NCBI GenBank assembly: GCA_024867545.1
Contig: JANFNE010000090.1
Coordinates: 1-64,000 of the forward strand
DNA from: Phytopythium helicoides
Lineage: Eukaryota; Oomycota; Peronosporomycetes; Pythiales; Pythiaceae
DNA: 64,000 nucleotides
Direction: 5' to 3'
Part shown: piece by piece, positions 28,096 through 41,077 of the stretch
Numbering within the stretch: position 1 is the first letter of the stretch
Layout of the letters: the number at the start of each line of letters is the position of its first letter
The notes under the pieces: model-generated
Databases searched by the model: none
Told to the model about the DNA's origin: nothing
The model's input: the letters and a program-made list of their open reading frames with translations, nothing else
Made by a program: the position numbers and the translations under genes

Positions 28096-28121
28096 AAATA
28101 TTTTTTATATTTTTAATAAAA

Positions 28122-28193
28122 GCCCTTTTAGTCTAGTGGTTAGGACATTGCCTTTTCACGGCAAAAACACGAGTTCAATTCTCGTAAAGGGTA
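28122..28193 (+). tRNA. trnE(uuc): tRNA-Glu (UUC)
   Basis: Acceptor GCCCTTT with AAAGGGT, anticodon loop TTTTCAC giving UUC. Confidence 0.95.
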
Positions 28194-28255
28194 TAAATAT
28201 TAAATATATTTAAATTTAATATATTTAATAAATATGATAATTTAATAACCTTTTA

Positions 28256-29788
28256 ATGGCTATTGAATTATCATATATACTAGAATCAAATATTAAAAAA
28301 TATAAAGATGAAAAAAGTTTACAAGAAACAGGTATTGTTCTTTCTATGAGTGATGGTATTGCAAGATGTTACGGTTTAACTAAAATCCAAGCAGGTGAAA
28401 TGGTTGAATTTAACAATGGTGCAATTAAAGGTATGGCTTTAAATTTAGAACCTGATGTTGTTGGTGTTGTTGTTTTTAGTAATGATAGAGATATTCAAGA
28501 AGGTAATTTTGTAAGAAGAACAGGTTCAATTGTTAGTGTTCCTGTAGGTATTGAATTATTAGGTCGTGTAGTTGATGCTTTAGGTCAAGCTATTGATGGT
28601 AAAGGACCTATTAATACAAAAACAGAAAGCAGAGTAGAAATTAAAGCTCCAGGTATTATGCCTAGACAAAGTGTTAAAGAACCTGTACAAACAGGTTTAA
28701 AAGCTGTAGATAGTTTAATTCCTATTGGTAGAGGTCAAAGAGAATTAATTATTGGTGATAGACAAACAGGAAAAACTTCTATTGCTATTGATACTATTAT
28801 TAACCAAAGAGAACCTCATTTAAGAAAAGATGCTGATAATCAAATTTATTGTATTTATGTAGGTGTTGGTCAAAAAAGATCTACTATTGCTGAATTAACT
28901 AAAACTTTAGAAGAAAAAAATGCATTATTTTATTCTATTATTGTTGCAGCCACTGCTTCAGATTCAGCTCCTTTACAATTTTTAGCTCCTTATACTGGTT
29001 GTGCTTTAGGTGAATTTTTCCGAGATAATGGTAAACATGCTGTTATTTTTTATGATGATTTATCTAAACAAGCTGTAGCTTATAGACAAATGTCTTTATT
29101 ATTAAGAAGACCTCCAGGTAGAGAAGCTTATCCAGGTGACGTATTTTATTTACACTCTAGATTATTAGAAAGAGCTGCTAAAATGAATAATAAAATTGGT
29201 GGTGGTTCTTTAACAGCATTACCTGTAATTGAAACACAAGCTGGTGACGTTTCTGCATATATACCAACAAATGTTATTTCAATTACTGATGGTCAAATTT
29301 TCTTAGAAACTGAATTATTTAACCAAGGTCAAAGACCAGCTATTAGTGTAGGTTTATCAGTAAGCCGTGTTGGTTCTTCTGCTCAAATTAAAGCTATGAA
29401 ACAAATAGCAGGTACTATGAAATTAGAGTTAGCACAATTTAGAGAAGTACAAGCTTTTGCACAATTTGGTTCTGATTTAGATGCTACTACTCAGCAACAA
29501 TTACATAGAGGTGTAAGATTAACTGAAATGTTAAAACAAGGTTTAAATGTACCTTTATCTGTAGAAGATCAAATTATAATTATTTTCTTAGGTGTTAGAG
29601 GTTTTTTAGATAAAATTTCAGTAGATAAAATTTCAATTTTTGAAGATAAATGGTTATCTTTTATTAAAAATAATCATTCTGATATTTTAAATGAAATTTT
29701 AACTAAAAAAGAAATTTCTAAAGAATTAAACCAAAAAATAACATTATTAGCAACTGATTTTACTAATAATTTTTTAAATAAAATTTAA
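28256..29788 (+). CDS. atp1: ATP synthase F1 subunit alpha
   Basis: A 510-residue soluble subunit of the F1 head. The nucleotide-binding Walker A loop GDRQTGKT is at residues 167-174, with [16 protein letters not shown] (Walker B) near 258 and the catalytic-site Arg in [14 protein letters not shown] near 365. Full length. A 194-base AT-rich gap follows (29789-29982), in which I see nothing. Confidence 0.99.
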   Translation: MAIELSYILESNIKKYKDEKSLQETGIVLSMSDGIARCYGLTKIQAGEMVEFNNGAIKGMALNLEPDVVGVVVFSNDRDIQEGNFVRRTGSIVSVPVGIELLGRVVDALGQAIDGKGPINTKTESRVEIKAPGIMPRQSVKEPVQTGLKAVDSLIPIGRGQRELIIGDRQTGKTSIAIDTIINQREPHLRKDADNQIYCIYVGVGQKRSTIAELTKTLEEKNALFYSIIVAATASDSAPLQFLAPYTGCALGEFFRDNGKHAVIFYDDLSKQAVAYRQMSLLLRRPPGREAYPGDVFYLHSRLLERAAKMNNKIGGGSLTALPVIETQAGDVSAYIPTNVISITDGQIFLETELFNQGQRPAISVGLSVSRVGSSAQIKAMKQIAGTMKLELAQFREVQAFAQFGSDLDATTQQQLHRGVRLTEMLKQGLNVPLSVEDQIIIIFLGVRGFLDKISVDKISIFEDKWLSFIKNNHSDILNEILTKKEISKELNQKITLLATDFTNNFLNKI

Positions 29789-29982
29789 TAAAATATTTAT
29801 TAAATTTTATTATACTATATATTACTATAATATAGATTTATAAAATTATTTAATTTTTAAAATTATTTTGTTTTAGTATATATTTTTCTTAAAAATATTT
29901 AAAAATTTTATTTTTATATATTTTTAAGTAAATAATTTATTTTTGTTTATATTAAAAATTAAAAATTAAAATAAAAATTATT

Positions 29983-30759
29983 ATGACAATAACAAATTTT
30001 TTAAAAAATCAATTTACTTTTTTAGATATGGCTGAACCTTGGCAAATAGGTTTTCAAGACCCTGCAACTCCTGTTATGGAAGGTATTATAAATTTTTATC
30101 ATGATATAATGTTTTTTTTAGTTATTATAACAGTTTTTGTTTGCTGGATGTTATTTAGAGTTATTTATCTTTTTGATGAAAAAAAAAATAAAGTTCCTTC
30201 AACCGTTATACATGGAGCTACTATTGAAATTATTTGGACAACAATTCCAGCTTTAATTTTATTAACAGTAGCAATTCCTTCTTTTGCTTTATTATATTCA
30301 ATGGATGAAGTTATTGATCCTATTATTACAGTAAAAGTTATAGGTAGTCAATGGTATTGGAGTTATGAATATTCTGATAATTTAGAATTTTCTGATGAAC
30401 CTTTAATTTTTGATAGTTATATGGTACAAGAAGACGATTTAGAAATAGGTCAATTAAGAGTATTAGAAGTTGATAATCGTGTAGTTGTTCCTACTAATAG
30501 TCATATTAGAGTTCTTATAACATCATCAGATGTTTTACATTCTTGGGCAATACCTTCTTTAGGTATTAAATTAGATGCTTGTCCTGGTCGTTTAAATCAA
30601 ACTTCTATGTTTATTAAAAGAGAAGGTGTATTTTATGGTCAATGTAGTGAAATTTGTGGAGTAAATCACGGTTTTATGCCTATTGTTGTTGAAGCAGTTT
30701 CATTAGAAGATTATTTAACTTGGTTAAAAAATAAAATTAATTTTGATTTAAATGTATAA
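29983..30759 (+). CDS. cox2: Cytochrome c oxidase subunit 2
   Basis: A 258-residue complex IV subunit holding the CuA centre. Two N-terminal membrane helices (about 40-65 and 82-105) precede the cupredoxin domain. [10 protein letters not shown] is at 121-130, and the copper ligands H186, C221, E223, C225, H229 and M232 are all present. Confidence 0.99.
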   Translation: MTITNFLKNQFTFLDMAEPWQIGFQDPATPVMEGIINFYHDIMFFLVIITVFVCWMLFRVIYLFDEKKNKVPSTVIHGATIEIIWTTIPALILLTVAIPSFALLYSMDEVIDPIITVKVIGSQWYWSYEYSDNLEFSDEPLIFDSYMVQEDDLEIGQLRVLEVDNRVVVPTNSHIRVLITSSDVLHSWAIPSLGIKLDACPGRLNQTSMFIKREGVFYGQCSEICGVNHGFMPIVVEAVSLEDYLTWLKNKINFDLNV

Positions 30760-30771
30760 TTAAATTATTTT

Positions 30772-30876
30772 ATGTTTTTTAAAGTAATAAGTATAGTAAT
30801 AATAATATTATTATTATTTTCAGATATAAAAAATATTAAAAATAAAATAAAACAATTTTTTAAAGAAAAATTATAA
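30772..30876 (+). CDS. 34-residue TatA-like microprotein between cox2 and cox1
   Basis: A short ORF starting 12 bases after cox2. Residues 4-16 (KVISIVIIILLLF) form one short membrane helix, followed at once by a basic amphipathic stretch (KNIKNKIKQFFKEKL). This is the layout of TatA: a short N-terminal helix, a Phe at the hinge (...LLLF, as in bacterial LLLFG), then an amphipathic helix. The genome also encodes TatC. An orf32-type reading frame is known at the cox2-cox1 junction in Phytophthora. The TatA reading is inference from layout. Confidence 0.5.
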   Translation: MFFKVISIVIIILLLFSDIKNIKNKIKQFFKEKL

Positions 30877-30926
30877 TTAAAAAAACCATTGCTTTTTTTA
30901 ATTAATTTTACAAAAATAATTTTTAA

Positions 30927-32429
<1,503 letters not shown>

Positions 32430-32446
32430 ATAATAATTTTATTAAA

Positions 32447-32478
32447 AAATAAATAACTAATTAATTAGTTATTTATTT
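32447..32478. terminator. Hairpin between convergent cox1 and orf178
   Basis: Arm B copy of the 16-bp perfect palindrome at 19375-19406; here it separates the 3' ends of cox1 and orf178. Confidence 0.5.
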
Positions 32479-32503
32479 ATTTAATATATATTAATATTTT
32501 AGT

Positions 32504-33040
32504 TTATATTAAAGTAGATAATATATATCCAATATTATCTACTTGTTGTTCTAAAAAATCTAATAATTGTTTAGAACTTAAAATATAACTATCAGAATAA
32601 TCAAAACAAGGTTCTGAACCAAATCCTATTTCAAAATTATTTCCAGTATGATCAAAGCCCATTGCAAATGTATCATTTGGTGATAATTTTTTATCTTCAC
32701 CAAATCCATAAATAAAACTATCTTCTGTAGTATCTATTTTTTTTTTAAATTTTTCTTTTATAATTTTATGATCAGCTAAAACATTAGAATATTTTTTTTT
32801 AAATTGTTTATAAATTTCTGAACCAAATTCTTTTTTAATTTTTTGAGAAAAATTTTCATCATTTTCAAATTCTTCTATATAAATAGAATACTCTTTTATA
32901 ATATTTTGAATTTCATTTGTATAAGATTCTCTATCTAATAAAGAATCTAAATTATTATCATCGATATTTTTTTGAAAAAATAATAGTGATTTTTCTATTT
33001 TTTCAGAAAAATCCCATAAATCTAATAAATAATCTCTCAT
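32504..33040 (-). CDS. orf178, arm B copy
   Basis: Same protein as 18813-19349, residue for residue. Here it is convergent with cox1 rather than nad3. Confidence 0.65.
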   Translation of the reverse strand: MRDYLLDLWDFSEKIEKSLLFFQKNIDDNNLDSLLDRESYTNEIQNIIKEYSIYIEEFENDENFSQKIKKEFGSEIYKQFKKKYSNVLADHKIIKEKFKKKIDTTEDSFIYGFGEDKKLSPNDTFAMGFDHTGNNFEIGFGSEPCFDYSDSYILSSKQLLDFLEQQVDNIGYILSTLI

Positions 33041-33124
33041 TTTTTTTTAATAAAAATATATAATTATATTTAATTATTAAATTTATAAAATAAATTAAAT
33101 TATTTTATAAATTTATATTTAAAA

Positions 33125-34276
33125 TTAATTTTTTACTTTATAACGAATTAAAAAAGATTCAAATTTACCTAAAAAAGGTATAATTACTATAAAGAAAAAA
33201 AAATAATAAATCATGCTAACAATACCTATTTCTGTATAAGGGTATTCTACAGGCATTTGTCCTATCCAACCTAAAATAAAGAAAGCAACAACTAATAACC
33301 AATAACATACTTTAAATATAGGTCTAAAAGCTGTACTTCTAATTTCAGAAGAATTAGTAAAAGGTATAGTTAACATTACAATTAAAGAACCAAACATTGC
33401 AATAACACCACCAATCTTATTTGGAATAGATCTTAAAATTGCATAAAAAGGTAAAAAATACCATTCTGGTACAATATGTAAAGGTGTTTTCATTGGATTT
33501 GCTTCAATATAATTATCTGGATGACCTAATGTATTTGGGTAATAAAAAACAAAAATAAAAAAAACTAATAATAAACCCATTACACCAAAAAGATCTTTAG
33601 TATAAAAATAAGGATAAAAAGGGATATTTTCTGTTTTTATTGTTAAACCTAAAGGATTATTTGATCCTACTTCATGTAATAAAGCTAAATGTATAATAAC
33701 TGCACCTGCAATTACAAAAGGAAAAGTAAAATGTAAACTAAAAAAACGATTTAAAGTTGGATTATCAACAGCAAAACCACCCCATAACCAATCAACAATA
33801 TCTTTACCAATAAAAGGTATTGCTGAAAATAAATTAGTAATAACGGTAGCACCCCAAAAACTCATTTGTCCCCATGGTAAAACATAACCCATAAAAGCAG
33901 TAGCCATCATTAAAATAAAAATAATAACACCTGAACACCATACTTTTTCTCTTGGGGTTATATATGAACCATAATATAAACCTCTAAAAATATGTACATA
34001 AACAACTATAAAAAAAAATGAAGCACCATTAGCATGTGCATATCTAATTAACCAACCATTATTAACATCTCTCATAATATGTTCTACGCTATTAAAAGCT
34101 AAATCAATATGTGGTGTATAATGCATTGCTAAAAAAATACCTGTTAATATTTGTATAACTAACATTAATCCAGCTAAAACACCAAATCCGTAAAAATAAT
34201 TAAAATTAATAGGTGTCGGATAATCTATTAAATGATTATTAAGAACTGCAAATAAAGATTTTTGATTCCATCTCAT
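33125..34276 (-). CDS. cob: Apocytochrome b, arm B copy
   Basis: Identical protein to 17577-18728, with all haem ligands intact. Confidence 0.99.
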   Translation of the reverse strand: MRWNQKSLFAVLNNHLIDYPTPINFNYFYGFGVLAGLMLVIQILTGIFLAMHYTPHIDLAFNSVEHIMRDVNNGWLIRYAHANGASFFFIVVYVHIFRGLYYGSYITPREKVWCSGVIIFILMMATAFMGYVLPWGQMSFWGATVITNLFSAIPFIGKDIVDWLWGGFAVDNPTLNRFFSLHFTFPFVIAGAVIIHLALLHEVGSNNPLGLTIKTENIPFYPYFYTKDLFGVMGLLLVFFIFVFYYPNTLGHPDNYIEANPMKTPLHIVPEWYFLPFYAILRSIPNKIGGVIAMFGSLIVMLTIPFTNSSEIRSTAFRPIFKVCYWLLVVAFFILGWIGQMPVEYPYTEIGIVSMIYYFFFFIVIIPFLGKFESFLIRYKVKN

Positions 34277-34325
34277 TTAAATGAAATAGAATTAAACCTA
34301 AAAACAAATATTATTTTAAAATAAA

Positions 34326-34889
34326 TTAATGTATTTTTTTATTCCAAGGACTATTAAATTCAAATAATCTGTATTGTTGAGATAAATTTATAGGTTCATA
34401 AACAACTCTTTTTTTTAATTCATTATAATATACTTCTAAAAATCCACTTAAAGGGAAATCTTTTCTTAAAGGATGACCTTCAAAACCATAATCTGTTAAA
34501 ATTCTTCTTAAATCAGGATGATTAAAAAAAAAAATTCCAAACATATCCCAAACTTCTCTTTCAGCCCAATTAGCATTTTCATAAATATTAACAATTGAAT
34601 CTACTGGTTGTAATTCATTTATTGATATTTTAACTTTTAAACGATTATTAAAACGTATACTTAATAAATTATAAACAATTTCAAAACGTTTTTTTTTATT
34701 GATATAATCAACTGCACAAATATCTGATAATAATTTAAACTGACTATTTGTATGATTTTTTAAAAAAAAAAGTATAGGAATTATTTTATTAGAAGGAACA
34801 TTTATACATAATTCATTTTTATAAATAGTATAATTTATAATAGGTAAAATTTGTAATAAATATTGACTAAATTTTTGTAATAATTTCAT
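34326..34889 (-). CDS. nad9: NADH dehydrogenase subunit 9, arm B copy
   Basis: Identical protein to 16964-17527. Confidence 0.97.
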   Translation of the reverse strand: MKLLQKFSQYLLQILPIINYTIYKNELCINVPSNKIIPILFFLKNHTNSQFKLLSDICAVDYINKKKRFEIVYNLLSIRFNNRLKVKISINELQPVDSIVNIYENANWAEREVWDMFGIFFFNHPDLRRILTDYGFEGHPLRKDFPLSGFLEVYYNELKKRVVYEPINLSQQYRLFEFNSPWNKKIH

Positions 34890-34978
34890 AGTAAAATTTG
34901 AAGTATATTTTAAATATACTTAAACAATTAAGTTTATATATATATATTATAATAAAATTTAATACTAATATAAATTAA

Positions 34979-35051
34979 CAGGAAAAATTGGACTTGAACC
35001 AATAACAATAATTTTGGAGACTATTATTTTACCAATTAAACTATTTTCCCT
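34979..35051 (-). tRNA. trnW(cca): tRNA-Trp (CCA), arm B
   Basis: Same cloverleaf as 16802-16874. Confidence 0.95.
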
Positions 35052-35145
35052 TTTTAATTTTTTTTTTTATAATTTATTGATATTAAAATTTTTATTATTT
35101 TGGTTTTAAATAATTAAAATATAATTTAATTTAAGAATGTTAAAG

Positions 35146-35758
35146 AGCTCTTCCAGCCACAGGTTCCCCTACGACTACCTTGTTACGACTTCATCAAAGT
35201 TACTAATTACTTTTTAAGAACATTTAATAAAATAATTATTAATATAAATTATATTAATTATATAATTTTTACATTAAAACTAATTAATTAAAAATTATTT
35301 TAAAAATAATTAACTTCCTGGATGTGACGGGCGGTGTGTACAAAGTCTAGTAACATATTCACCGCAGCATGCTGTTCTGCGATTACTAGCGATTCCAACT
35401 TCATATGGGCGAGTTGCAGCCCATAATCCGAACTAAGATAATCTTTAAAGATTTGCTCCAATTTTTAATCATTATTGCCTCTCATTGTAATTATCATTGT
35501 AGCACGTGTGTAGCCCAACTCATAAGGGCCATGAAGACTTGACGTCATCCCTACCTTCCTTCAACCTATCATTGACATTTTTATTAGAGTGCCTTTATTT
35601 TTATAATAAAGTAGCAACTAATAATAGGGGTTGCGCTCGTTAAAGGATTTAACCAAACATTTCACAACACGAGCTGACGACAGCCATGCAACGCCTGTTT
35701 AAATTAAATTTAATTTTTTAATTTAATTAGCAAGAGTTGGTAAGGTTCTGCGCGTATT

Positions 35759-35790
<32 letters not shown>

Positions 35791-36649
35791 TAGACTCCCG
35801 TCAATTCCTTTGAATTTCAATCTTGCGATTATACTTTTCAGGCGGAGTGCTTAACGCGTTAGCTTGATATCTAAAAATTCTAAATATGAGCACTCATCGT
35901 TTACGGCATGGACTACCGGGGTCTCTAATCCCGTTCGCTACCCAAGCTTTCGTTTCTCAGTGTCAGTATATACCCAGATAATTGCCTTCGCTTTTGATCT
36001 TCCTTCTATTATCAACATATTTTATCCCTCCAATAGAAATTCCATTATCCTCTATTTATACTCAAGTTTTTCAGTTTTGAAAAAATTTATAAAGTTAAGC
36101 TTTAATTTGTTTTTTTCAACTTAAAAAACCACCTACAAACCCTTTACGCCTAATCATTCCGAATAATGCTCGCTCCTCCCGTATTACCGCGGCTGCTGGC
36201 ACGGGTATTAGCCGGAACTTCTTTTTTAAGTACTGTCATTTTCCTCCTTAATGAAAGAGCTTTACAACCTAATTAGCCTTCTTCACTCACTTGGTATTGC
36301 TGGATCAAGCTTTCGCTCATTGTCCAAAATTCCTCACTGCTGCCTTTAAAAAAGTTTGGGCCGTGTCTCAGTCCCAATGTGGCTGATCATTCTTTCAAAC
36401 CAGCTAAAGATAGTAGGCTTGGTAGTCTTTTAAACTACCAACTACCTAATCTTACGCAAACTCATCTTTTAACGTTATAAAACTTTATGAATTATTCAGT
36501 ATTTTTATAAATATAATTATCCTGAATTAAAAGGTAGATAATTCACGCGTTACTCACCCGTTCGCTATGTTTTTTAAAAACATTCAACTTGCATGTGTTA
36601 AGCATACCAATAGCATTTATTCTGAGCCAGGATCAAACTCTATTTAATT
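35146..36649 (-). rRNA. rns: Small subunit ribosomal RNA, arm B
   Basis: Reverse-complement copy of 15204-16707 with the same universal primer-site sequences; ends estimated. Confidence 0.97.
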
Positions 36650-36770
36650 TTTATATTAAAATTTAATATAAATTTTTAAAAAATCACAGAAAATTTAAAA
36701 TAAAACATTCTTAGATTAAATTATATCTTAAAGAATATATTTTTTTAATTATAATTATTATATAAAAAAA

Positions 36771-36854
36771 TGGAGAAAGTAGGATTTGAACCTACGTAGA
36801 AATTATTTCAACAAATTTACAGTCTGCCGCTTTTAACCACTCAGCCATTTCTCC
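36771..36854 (-). tRNA. trnY(gua): tRNA-Tyr (GUA), arm B
   Basis: Same as 14999-15082. Confidence 0.93.
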
Positions 36855-36856
36855 CT

Positions 36857-36930
36857 TTGTGATTAGTGGGACTCGAACCCACAATATTTACTTGGAAGAT
36901 AAAGGATTTACCAATTAATCTATAATCACA
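36857..36930 (-). tRNA. trnG(ucc): tRNA-Gly (UCC), arm B
   Basis: Same as 14923-14996. Confidence 0.93.
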
Positions 36931-36938
36931 ATAAAATA

Positions 36939-37024
36939 AAAAGTATAAATGTCAATTCTAATATTATTCCCTTTTAATATTTTTGGAAATACCAAAAACT
37001 GCCTTTGGGTCCATTTATGTCTTT
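36939..37024 (-). ncRNA. Candidate structured RNA, arm B
   Basis: Copy of 14829-14914 with the same closing helix and two hairpins, no base changes seen. Confidence 0.35.
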
Positions 37025-37031
37025 GTTTAAA

Positions 37032-37103
37032 AGCAAAAAAAGGGATTCGAACCCTCAACATTAACCTTGGCAAGGTTATACTCTACCATTGAGCTATTTT
37101 TGC
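37032..37103 (-). tRNA. trnG(gcc): tRNA-Gly (GCC), arm B
   Basis: Same as 14750-14821. Confidence 0.95.
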
Positions 37104-37116
37104 ATTTAAATTTTTT

Positions 37117-37647
37117 TTATTTAATAACAAATAATGAATTTAATAATACGTATAATTCATTATTTTTTTTTGAATTAGTATGAATAGATATATCAATTGG
37201 AGGTATATCTCTAAATCTTAAAAATTCTGTTTTTAATTCAAAAAAATTTAAAACATTTTTAATTTGAAAATTTAAAATATTTTTATTTTTAATATTAAAA
37301 TTAATTTTATTTATATTTGGTAATATAAATATTAATAATTTTTCTAAAAAGATATTAATATTTTTTTTTCTTAAAGTTACTTTACAACCAATTATTGAGT
37401 TTTTTTTAATTTTCAAAAAAATATTATTTTTTTTTGATTTAGTTACAATAGGTTTTTGATTTGTAATTAATTTTAAAAGTATTATTATATTTATTAATTT
37501 TTTTTTTTCAATATTAGCATTTTTAAAACCAATATTTAAACAAATTTTATTAATTTTAGGTATTTCGTATACATTTTTAAAATTAAATTTTGTTATTAAG
37601 TCGTATGTTGTAATATTTTGATAATGATTTTTAAAATTTTTATTCAT
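37117..37647 (-). CDS. rpl5: Ribosomal protein L5, arm B copy
   Basis: Identical protein to 14206-14736. Confidence 0.92.
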   Translation of the reverse strand: MNKNFKNHYQNITTYDLITKFNFKNVYEIPKINKICLNIGFKNANIEKKKLINIIILLKLITNQKPIVTKSKKNNIFLKIKKNSIIGCKVTLRKKNINIFLEKLLIFILPNINKINFNIKNKNILNFQIKNVLNFFELKTEFLRFRDIPPIDISIHTNSKKNNELYVLLNSLFVIK

Positions 37648-37662
37648 ATTTAATTGAAAAAC

Positions 37663-38034
37663 TTATAAAATATTTGAAGATAATGATAATATTTTAAAAT
37701 TTTTTTGTTTTCTAAATTCAGAAGTAATTGGACCAAAAATACGAGTACCTAGAGGTTTATTTTGATTATTTAATATAATAATACAATTTTTATCAAATTT
37801 TATCATATTACCTATTGTACTTTTTTTTTGATATTTTGTATGTATAATTAAAGCCTTAAATAAATCACCTTTAGTTATCTTAACTTTTTTTTTTTGATTT
37901 AAACGTAAACTTTTTGCTGAAATTAATATTGTATCACCAATTTTTCCTGTTTTTTTTTTATATATTTTTATACATTGTCCTATTTTTACACCACTGTTAT
38001 CATTTACTTTTAATTTAGTTTGTATTTGAATCAT
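37663..38034 (-). CDS. rpl14: Ribosomal protein L14, arm B copy
   Basis: Identical protein to 13819-14190. Confidence 0.96.
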   Translation of the reverse strand: MIQIQTKLKVNDNSGVKIGQCIKIYKKKTGKIGDTILISAKSLRLNQKKKVKITKGDLFKALIIHTKYQKKSTIGNMIKFDKNCIIILNNQNKPLGTRIFGPITSEFRKQKNFKILSLSSNIL

Positions 38035-38110
38035 AATTTAATTTTATATAAATAAAATAAAAAACAATTTATTTTTTTTTTATTTTATTTAAAATGTATT
38101 ATTATAGAAT

Positions 38111-38195
38111 TTATCAAAGAAGGGACTTGAACCCTTAATGCTTTAAAGCTTTACATCCTAAGTGTAACGTGTTTACCAATTTCACCACTTTGATA
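38111..38195 (-). tRNA. trnL(uag): tRNA-Leu (UAG), arm B
   Basis: Same as 13658-13742. Confidence 0.93.
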
Positions 38196-38200
38196 AGTTA

Positions 38201-38284
38201 TACCTACTATTGGACTTGAACCAATAACCCTCTATAGGGAACAGATTTTAAATCTATCGTGTTTACCAATTTCACCAAGTAGGC
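38201..38284 (-). tRNA. trnL(uaa): tRNA-Leu (UAA), arm B
   Basis: Same as 13569-13652. Confidence 0.93.
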
Positions 38285-38294
38285 TTAAAAATAT

Positions 38295-39044
38295 ATGAAA
38301 AAAAATAAAATAATAACTTATTTACAATTACATTTATATGAATTAAAATATAATTTTTTTATAATACTTTTTACCTTTTTATATCTTTTTATAATTTCTT
38401 ATTATTTTTCTAATCAATTAATATTTTTATTAATTAACATATTAATTAATAAAAATATGTTAAAATATTTTATATTTACAAATATAACAGAAATTTTTAC
38501 AACAAATATATTAATTTCTTTTTTTATTTCATTATTTATTACTTTTCAATTAAGTTTATTTCTTTTTTGGTTTTTTTTAAAAAAGGGTTTATTTAAATAT
38601 GAAAATTTTCAAATAATAAAATTATTTATTATTTTTTTTTTTTTAAATTATATAATAATAAATATTATTTTAATAAAAATTATTCCAAATATTTGGTTTT
38701 TTTTTTTAAATATAAATTTTTCAAATAATTATTTATTTAATATATATTTTGAACCAAAAATTAATAATTATTTTAATTTTTTTTTTATTTCATTTATTTA
38801 TCTTTTTTTGATTTTTATATATTTTTTTTTATTTTATTTAATAATTTTTAATAATATTTTTAAAATAAAAACAATAATAAATTTACGAAAATTTTTTTAT
38901 TTAAAATTTATATTAATAAGTAATATAATATCACCTCCTGAAATAATAAATCAATTAATAATTATTTTAATTTTTATTTTTTTATTTGAATTATATTTAT
39001 TTATATATTTTCTTTTAAATAGATATTTTTTTAATAAAATTTAA
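38295..39044 (+). CDS. tatC: TatC, arm B copy
   Basis: Identical protein to 12809-13558; overlaps orf66 tail to tail by 30 bases. Confidence 0.88.
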   Translation: MKKNKIITYLQLHLYELKYNFFIILFTFLYLFIISYYFSNQLIFLLINILINKNMLKYFIFTNITEIFTTNILISFFISLFITFQLSLFLFWFFLKKGLFKYENFQIIKLFIIFFFLNYIIINIILIKIIPNIWFFFLNINFSNNYLFNIYFEPKINNYFNFFFISFIYLFLIFIYFFLFYLIIFNNIFKIKTIINLRKFFYLKFILISNIISPPEIINQLIIILIFIFLFELYLFIYFLLNRYFFNKI

Positions 39045-39215
39045 TTTATTTTTATTTGAAAAAGTATTTAAATTTTTATCTTTTTTAGTTTCTTTAAATA
39101 TTTTAAAATTTAATTGATAATTTTTAATATACTTAATAGATGTTATTTTTAATAAAGCACCGTTTATTAAAATAATATTGTTTTTATAATTAAAGAATTT
39201 TTTATTTTTTTTCAT
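39015..39215 (-). CDS. orf66 (possible L31), arm B copy
   Basis: Identical protein to 12638-12838. Confidence 0.45.
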   Translation of the reverse strand: MKKNKKFFNYKNNIILINGALLKITSIKYIKNYQLNFKIFKETKKDKNLNTFSNKNKLNFIKKISI

Positions 39216-39249
39216 ATATTTTTATAAAATTTTAATTTTATTTAATATT

Positions 39250-39321
39250 GGCTAGATAACATAATGGTTAATGTAAAGGACTGCAAATCCTTTAATGACG
39301 GTTCGATTCCGTCTCTAGCTT
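39250..39321 (+). tRNA. trnC(gca): tRNA-Cys (GCA), arm B
   Basis: Same as 12532-12603. Confidence 0.94.
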
Positions 39322-39325
39322 TTTA

Positions 39326-39410
39326 AGGATAGAGTGGGATTTGAACCCACGGTATTGTTAAATACTTCAGTTTTCAAGACTGACACCTTAAACCACTCGA
39401 TCACCTATCC
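39326..39410 (-). tRNA. trnS(uga): tRNA-Ser (UGA), arm B
   Basis: Same as 12443-12527. Confidence 0.94.
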
Positions 39411-39421
39411 AATAATAAAAT

Positions 39422-39799
39422 TTAACGTCTTTTCATTTTTTTAACTCTACAACCATTAAAAGGTCTTGAAGTTATATCAAAAACGTGTCCAATTTTTATT
39501 TTATTTTTTTTAATATTTTTAAGTACATTGAATCTACCTAAACCTGTTCCATTAAAATATATATTTAATTTTTTTATTTTTTTAATTTGAATAAATTTAT
39601 TAATTTTATATATTATTAATTGAACATTATATGGTGTATTTTTTTTAAATTTAGTTTTTTTAAGAGATTTAGTAGACCATTGTTTTAAAAGTTCACCATT
39701 ATGTTTAGTTAAACTTAAAAGAGTGTTTTTTAAACTACATTTTACATGAAGATTACCTAAAATTAAAGTATTTTTATTTTTATATTTTTTTTTAATCAT
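39422..39799 (-). CDS. rps11: Ribosomal protein S11, arm B copy
   Basis: Identical protein to 12054-12431. Confidence 0.92.
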   Translation of the reverse strand: MIKKKYKNKNTLILGNLHVKCSLKNTLLSLTKHNGELLKQWSTKSLKKTKFKKNTPYNVQLIIYKINKFIQIKKIKKLNIYFNGTGLGRFNVLKNIKKNKIKIGHVFDITSRPFNGCRVKKMKRR

Positions 39800-39815
39800 T
39801 TTTATTTAAAATAAT

Positions 39816-40232
39816 TTATTTTTTTTTTTTTTTTTGAGACTTAGTAGAGCGTTTCTTTGTATTTGATGACTGTTTTTGAATAAAAATTTTTTTGATTTTT
39901 TTAGCAGTCTTCGCATTTGTATGTGTACGTTGTCCTCTTACAGGTAATCCTAAACTTTGTCTTATTCCACGATTACTTTTTATCTCTAAAAGTTCATTTA
40001 ATCTATCTTTTTTTGATTTTTTTAGCAATTGTTCGATTTTTATATTTTTATTAATATAATTTATCAAACGGTTTACATGATTATTTTTAAGTTTATTAAT
40101 AGTTATTTGAGGATTAATTCCTATATTTTTACAAATTTTTTTAGATTGATATTCATTTATACCATATAAAACAGTTAATGAATATAAAATACTTTTTGAA
40201 TCTGAAATTGTTTTATTAAAAATATATAACAT
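39816..40232 (-). CDS. rps13: Ribosomal protein S13, arm B copy
   Basis: Identical protein to 11621-12037. Confidence 0.95.
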   Translation of the reverse strand: MLYIFNKTISDSKSILYSLTVLYGINEYQSKKICKNIGINPQITINKLKNNHVNRLINYINKNIKIEQLLKKSKKDRLNELLEIKSNRGIRQSLGLPVRGQRTHTNAKTAKKIKKIFIQKQSSNTKKRSTKSQKKKKK

Positions 40233-40260
40233 AATAGATTATATCTATATACCATATAAA
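40233..40260. promoter_or_regulatory. Divergent start region between rps13 and rpl2 (arm B)
   Basis: Copy of the 28-base divergent gap at 11593-11620. Confidence 0.35.
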
Positions 40261-41070
40261 ATGATAGAAAAAAAAATAAATCCCATTACACCATCACAAC
40301 GACATACAATTTTATTAAAAAAAGATAGTTTAAGTAAAAAATTTAAAATTAAAAAATTAATAAAAGGTTTTAAAAGATCTAATGGTAGAAATAATCAAGG
40401 TAGAATAACTGTAAGACATAGAGGTGGAGGTCATAAACGTTTATATAGAAAAATAACTTTTAATAGATCTAATAACAATGTTGAAGGTTATGTTAATAAA
40501 ATATTATATGATCCTAATAGATCTGCAAATATAGCTTATATTAAAAATGATTTAGAATCTTTTTTAATTTTAGCACCTGAAGGTTTACAACTTAATCAAT
40601 ATTTAAAAAGTTCATCTCAAGCAGAATTAAAAATAGGAAATGCTTTACCTTTAAAAGATATTCCTATAGGTAGTTTAATTCATAATATAAGTTTAACTCC
40701 TAATTCAAAAGGTAAATTTATAAGAAGCGCAGGTACTTCAGCACAATTAATACAAAAAATTGATGATAAATATGCAAAAATAAGATTAAGTTCTGGTGAA
40801 TTAAAATTAATTTTATTAACTTGTTATGCCACTTTAGGTACTGTTTCAAATATTAATTTTAAAAAAATAAAATTAGGTAAGGCAGGACGTTCTAGATGGT
40901 TAAATCGTCGACCAGTTGTTAGAGGTGTTGCTAAAAATCCAGTAGATCACCCACATGGTGGTGGTGAAGGAAAAACAAGTGGAGGTAGACCTTCTGTAAC
41001 ACCTCAAGGTAGAATAACTAAAGGTCAACCAACACGAAAAAAAAAAAAAAAAAAATTAATTATTCAATAA
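40261..41070 (+). CDS. rpl2: Ribosomal protein L2, arm B copy
   Basis: Identical protein to 10783-11592. Confidence 0.97.
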   Translation: MIEKKINPITPSQRHTILLKKDSLSKKFKIKKLIKGFKRSNGRNNQGRITVRHRGGGHKRLYRKITFNRSNNNVEGYVNKILYDPNRSANIAYIKNDLESFLILAPEGLQLNQYLKSSSQAELKIGNALPLKDIPIGSLIHNISLTPNSKGKFIRSAGTSAQLIQKIDDKYAKIRLSSGELKLILLTCYATLGTVSNINFKKIKLGKAGRSRWLNRRPVVRGVAKNPVDHPHGGGEGKTSGGRPSVTPQGRITKGQPTRKKKKKKLIIQ

Positions 41071-41077
41071 TTTAATT

